Source: Anaerolineales bacterium UBA6131 | GTDB taxonomy: Bacteria > Chloroflexota > Anaerolineae > UBA2200 | Reading direction: 5' to 3' | Assembly (NCBI GenBank): GCA_002435875.1 | Contig: DIVN01000014.1 | Span: 1 to 15,147, forward strand | DNA: 15,147 bases | Part shown: piece by piece, positions 13,372 through 15,147 of the stretch | Numbering within the stretch: position 1 is the stretch's first letter | How the letters are laid out: every line of letters starts with the position of its first letter | Made by a program: the position numbers and the translations under genes | The notes under the pieces: model-generated | Databases searched by the model: none | What the model saw: only the letters and a program-made list of their open reading frames with translations | What the model was told of the DNA's origin: nothing

Positions 13372-15147
13372 ATGCTACCACGCAAGCAACAGTCACGCAC
13401 AGGCGCAGCAGCCCTGCTACTCGTCGTTTTCCTAGCGCTCGGAGCTGTGCTATCGCTCGGTTCGGCCGCCCAGACCCAGACGACGATCACCCTCCAGCAA
13501 GGTCTGGAAGGATACCAGGGTTGTACGGACACGTACATCGAGCAGTACCAACCCAATCAGAACTATTCTGGACAGGAACAGATCCGGGCGGGCTATCGCC
13601 AGCAGTACGCCTCGTTGCTGCGTTTTGACGTGAGCTCGCTTCCACCTGATGCCATCGTCGCCCAAGCCACGTTGCAGCTCTACGCCAGGGGTTGGAGCGG
13701 CGCAAGCGTGGGGATGGACGCCTTTGCGATTAATCGCGATGTCAATCTCGCGCAAGCGACCTGGAACCAAGCACAAACCGGCAGCTCTTGGGGAGTTGCC
13801 GGCTGCAATCACGTACCAACTGACCGACAGGGCCTCGCCGAGTCGAGCATAGTATTGACGCTTCCTGACACATGGTACGAATTCGACTTGACAGCACTGG
13901 TCCGACGATGGCTCGATGGAAGCATGGCGAACAACGGTGTCTTGTTGCGTGCCACGGACCCGCTCTCCACGCATTCGTTCCAGTTTGCCAGCGCCGAGAA
14001 CGGCAACGCAGCCCTGCGCCCGCGCCTAATCATCAGCTTTGATCTGCCCACGGCGACACCAACGGAGATCGGCACGCCGACGCACACGCCTACCGATACC
14101 CTTACTCCTACCATCACGGAGACACCCACGGATACGCTGACGCCGACCGCCACACCCACCTTCACCGAGACGCCCACAGCGACCCCCACAGCGACCGTGC
14201 CTACGATCCTTGAGACGCAGATCCTGCAGCAAGGGGTCGGTGGATACACCGGTTTCGAAGATACCTACATCTACCAGTTTGATCCCAACAACAGCAGCTT
14301 GGCATCGTCTCAACACCTGCGGGTAGGTCAGCGCCAGCAGCTTGCCTCTATTGTCCGTTTCGACCTGTCTCCGATCCCAAGCGATGCCACCGTCGTTCAG
14401 GCCACCTTGCACCTGTACGCAGCTGCGTGGAACGGTGGAAACTTGGGAGTGGGTGCCTATCAAATCAAGCGATCGACGAATGCCAGCCAGGCGACCTGGA
14501 TGCAGGCGGAGAATGGGAATCTATGGGCGATCCCCGGCTGCAACGATCTGACCACCGACCGCAGCGAGGAAGCGGTCGGCACCTTCGGCACCAATGGCAT
14601 CGAGAAGTGGTACACGCTGGACCTGACGGCCCTTGCAAAGCAGTGGCATGAGGGCAGTGTGCAGAACCATGGCGTCTTGTTGCGCGCGCTGTCGGTTTTC
14701 GCACCGGGCTCGTACTACTTTGGCAGCGCCAACAGCGGCAACCCAATCTACCGTCCCAAACTGGAGCTGGTGTATGCGCGGCCCGTCTCCTCGCTCACCG
14801 CGACGCCCTCGCCAACTGGGCCTGTTGCGCCTACACCGACGGGCAGCGCCACACCCATCCATACGGCTACAGCGACGGTGACGCAACCTGGGCTCCTCAC
14901 TGCAACTCCCACACCCACCGGTAGTGCGACATCTGTCCAGGAGACACCCGGAACGCCAAGCGTGACCACGACGCCGACGCGCCCCCTGGTCGAGACGACC
15001 ATCGTCCTACAGCAAGGCAGAAACCGCTATGCGGGATGTGAAGACACTTACATCTACCGATACGCGCCAAACGAGAACTACTGCGGTTTGGAGACTTTCC
15101 GCGTAGGCTACCGGCAGCAGTTTGCATCTCTGATACGGTTTGACCTG
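13372..15147 (+). CDS. Protein C: secreted protein with at least three DNRLRE/CBM96-like domains, 3' end cut by window
   Basis: 592 residues from ATG 13372, with the frame open to the last base. AAGGAAGG lies 7 bases upstream of the start. The signal peptide has MLPRKQQSR, a hydrophobic core from about 12 to 29 and probable cleavage after SAA (31-33). DNRLRE-like domains lie at about 37-224 and 282-468, and a third begins at 542 and is cut after 51 residues. The linkers are 57 and 73 residues, very rich in Thr and Pro. Motifs such as GYQGCTDTYIEQY, QQYASLLRFD, ATWNQAQTG, WYEFDLTALV and NNGVLLR match the domains in A and B. It is the third paralogue in a row. By analogy a C-terminal metallophosphoesterase would lie beyond the window, but that is only a prediction. 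It has no clear promoter of its own, so co-transcription with B is possible. Confidence 0.88.
   Translation, partial: MLPRKQQSRTGAAALLLVVFLALGAVLSLGSAAQTQTTITLQQGLEGYQGCTDTYIEQYQPNQNYSGQEQIRAGYRQQYASLLRFDVSSLPPDAIVAQATLQLYARGWSGASVGMDAFAINRDVNLAQATWNQAQTGSSWGVAGCNHVPTDRQGLAESSIVLTLPDTWYEFDLTALVRRWLDGSMANNGVLLRATDPLSTHSFQFASAENGNAALRPRLIISFDLPTATPTEIGTPTHTPTDTLTPTITETPTDTLTPTATPTFTETPTATPTATVPTILETQILQQGVGGYTGFEDTYIYQFDPNNSSLASSQHLRVGQRQQLASIVRFDLSPIPSDATVVQATLHLYAAAWNGGNLGVGAYQIKRSTNASQATWMQAENGNLWAIPGCNDLTTDRSEEAVGTFGTNGIEKWYTLDLTALAKQWHEGSVQNHGVLLRALSVFAPGSYYFGSANSGNPIYRPKLELVYARPVSSLTATPSPTGPVAPTPTGSATPIHTATATVTQPGLLTATPTPTGSATSVQETPGTPSVTTTPTRPLVETTIVLQQGRNRYAGCEDTYIYRYAPNENYCGLETFRVGYRQQFASLIRFDL
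13480..15147 (+). repeat. DNRLRE-like domain repeats in protein C (two complete, one cut)
   Basis: Units at 13480-14043 and 14215-14775, and a third from 14995 that is cut at the window edge. Units 1 and 2 lack the NYC cysteine and also lack a Cys before QATW. Unit 3 has GCEDTYIYRY and NYC, so it belongs to the cysteine-pair subtype seen in A3, B1, B3 and B5. Confidence 0.85.
14044..14214 (+). repeat. Low-complexity Thr/Pro linker repeat
   Basis: Encodes a 57-residue linker made of imperfect units of the type TPTDTLTPT and ETPTATPT. The DNA is a degenerate short-period repeat of ACN-CCN codons, which could change length by slippage. Such linkers are typical O-glycosylation targets and spacers between extracellular domains. 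Similar but less regular linkers lie at 5837-6022, 6593-6733, 8889-9026, 9594-9812, 10371-10484, 11067-11222 and 14776-14994. Confidence 0.75.

Noticed and set aside
13809..14249. Minus-strand frame rich in Val-Gly repeats
   Set aside because: Val/Gly repeats are the reverse reading of Thr/Pro codons in the protein C linker, so it is not a real elastin-like protein.

Overview
The window looks like part of a chromosome from a high-GC bacterium. Chloroflexota (Anaerolineae or relatives) is my best guess. It rests on very large secreted proteins built from repeated DNRLRE/CBM96-like beta-sandwich domains joined by Thr/Pro-rich linkers, a style common in that phylum. No rRNA, tRNA, mobile element or CRISPR array is visible, so the taxonomy is inference only.

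Left part, minus strand (4839 down to 1): a compact surface-polysaccharide operon. In transcription order it holds a small membrane-anchored TPR-like protein, an O-antigen ligase/polymerase (Wzy_C) family membrane protein, a MurJ/MviN-like flippase, a GT4 glycosyltransferase and a WecG/TagA/CpsF (GT26) glycosyltransferase cut by the window edge. Gaps are 20-25 bases or the genes overlap by 4-8 bases. Two starts are TTG and one is GTG, each with a good Shine-Dalgarno sequence. A TATAAT box at 4913-4918 can serve the whole operon.

Middle (4919-5170): a divergent intergenic region with a strong sigma70-type promoter facing right (TTGACC, 17 bases, TAGAAT) and a perfect 9-base-pair inverted repeat just upstream of it.

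Right part, plus strand (5171-15147): three consecutive paralogous genes for secreted multidomain proteins, called A, B and C here. A (921 aa) has a signal peptide, three DNRLRE-like domains and a C-terminal metallophosphoesterase (MPE). B (1620 aa) has a signal peptide, six such domains and the same MPE. C is cut after 592 aa, within its third domain. The MPE domains keep all expected metal-ligand motifs and are about 58% identical to each other by hand count.

How it may fit together (inference): the minus-strand operon makes and exports a lipid-linked glycan, and the ligase-family protein polymerises it or moves it to an acceptor. The plus-strand proteins would sit at the surface, bind polysaccharide through their repeats, and present an extracellular phosphoesterase. 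The most distinctive signals are the strict alternation of two repeat subtypes in B and a pair of cysteines that is either both present or both absent in each of the 11 complete repeats.
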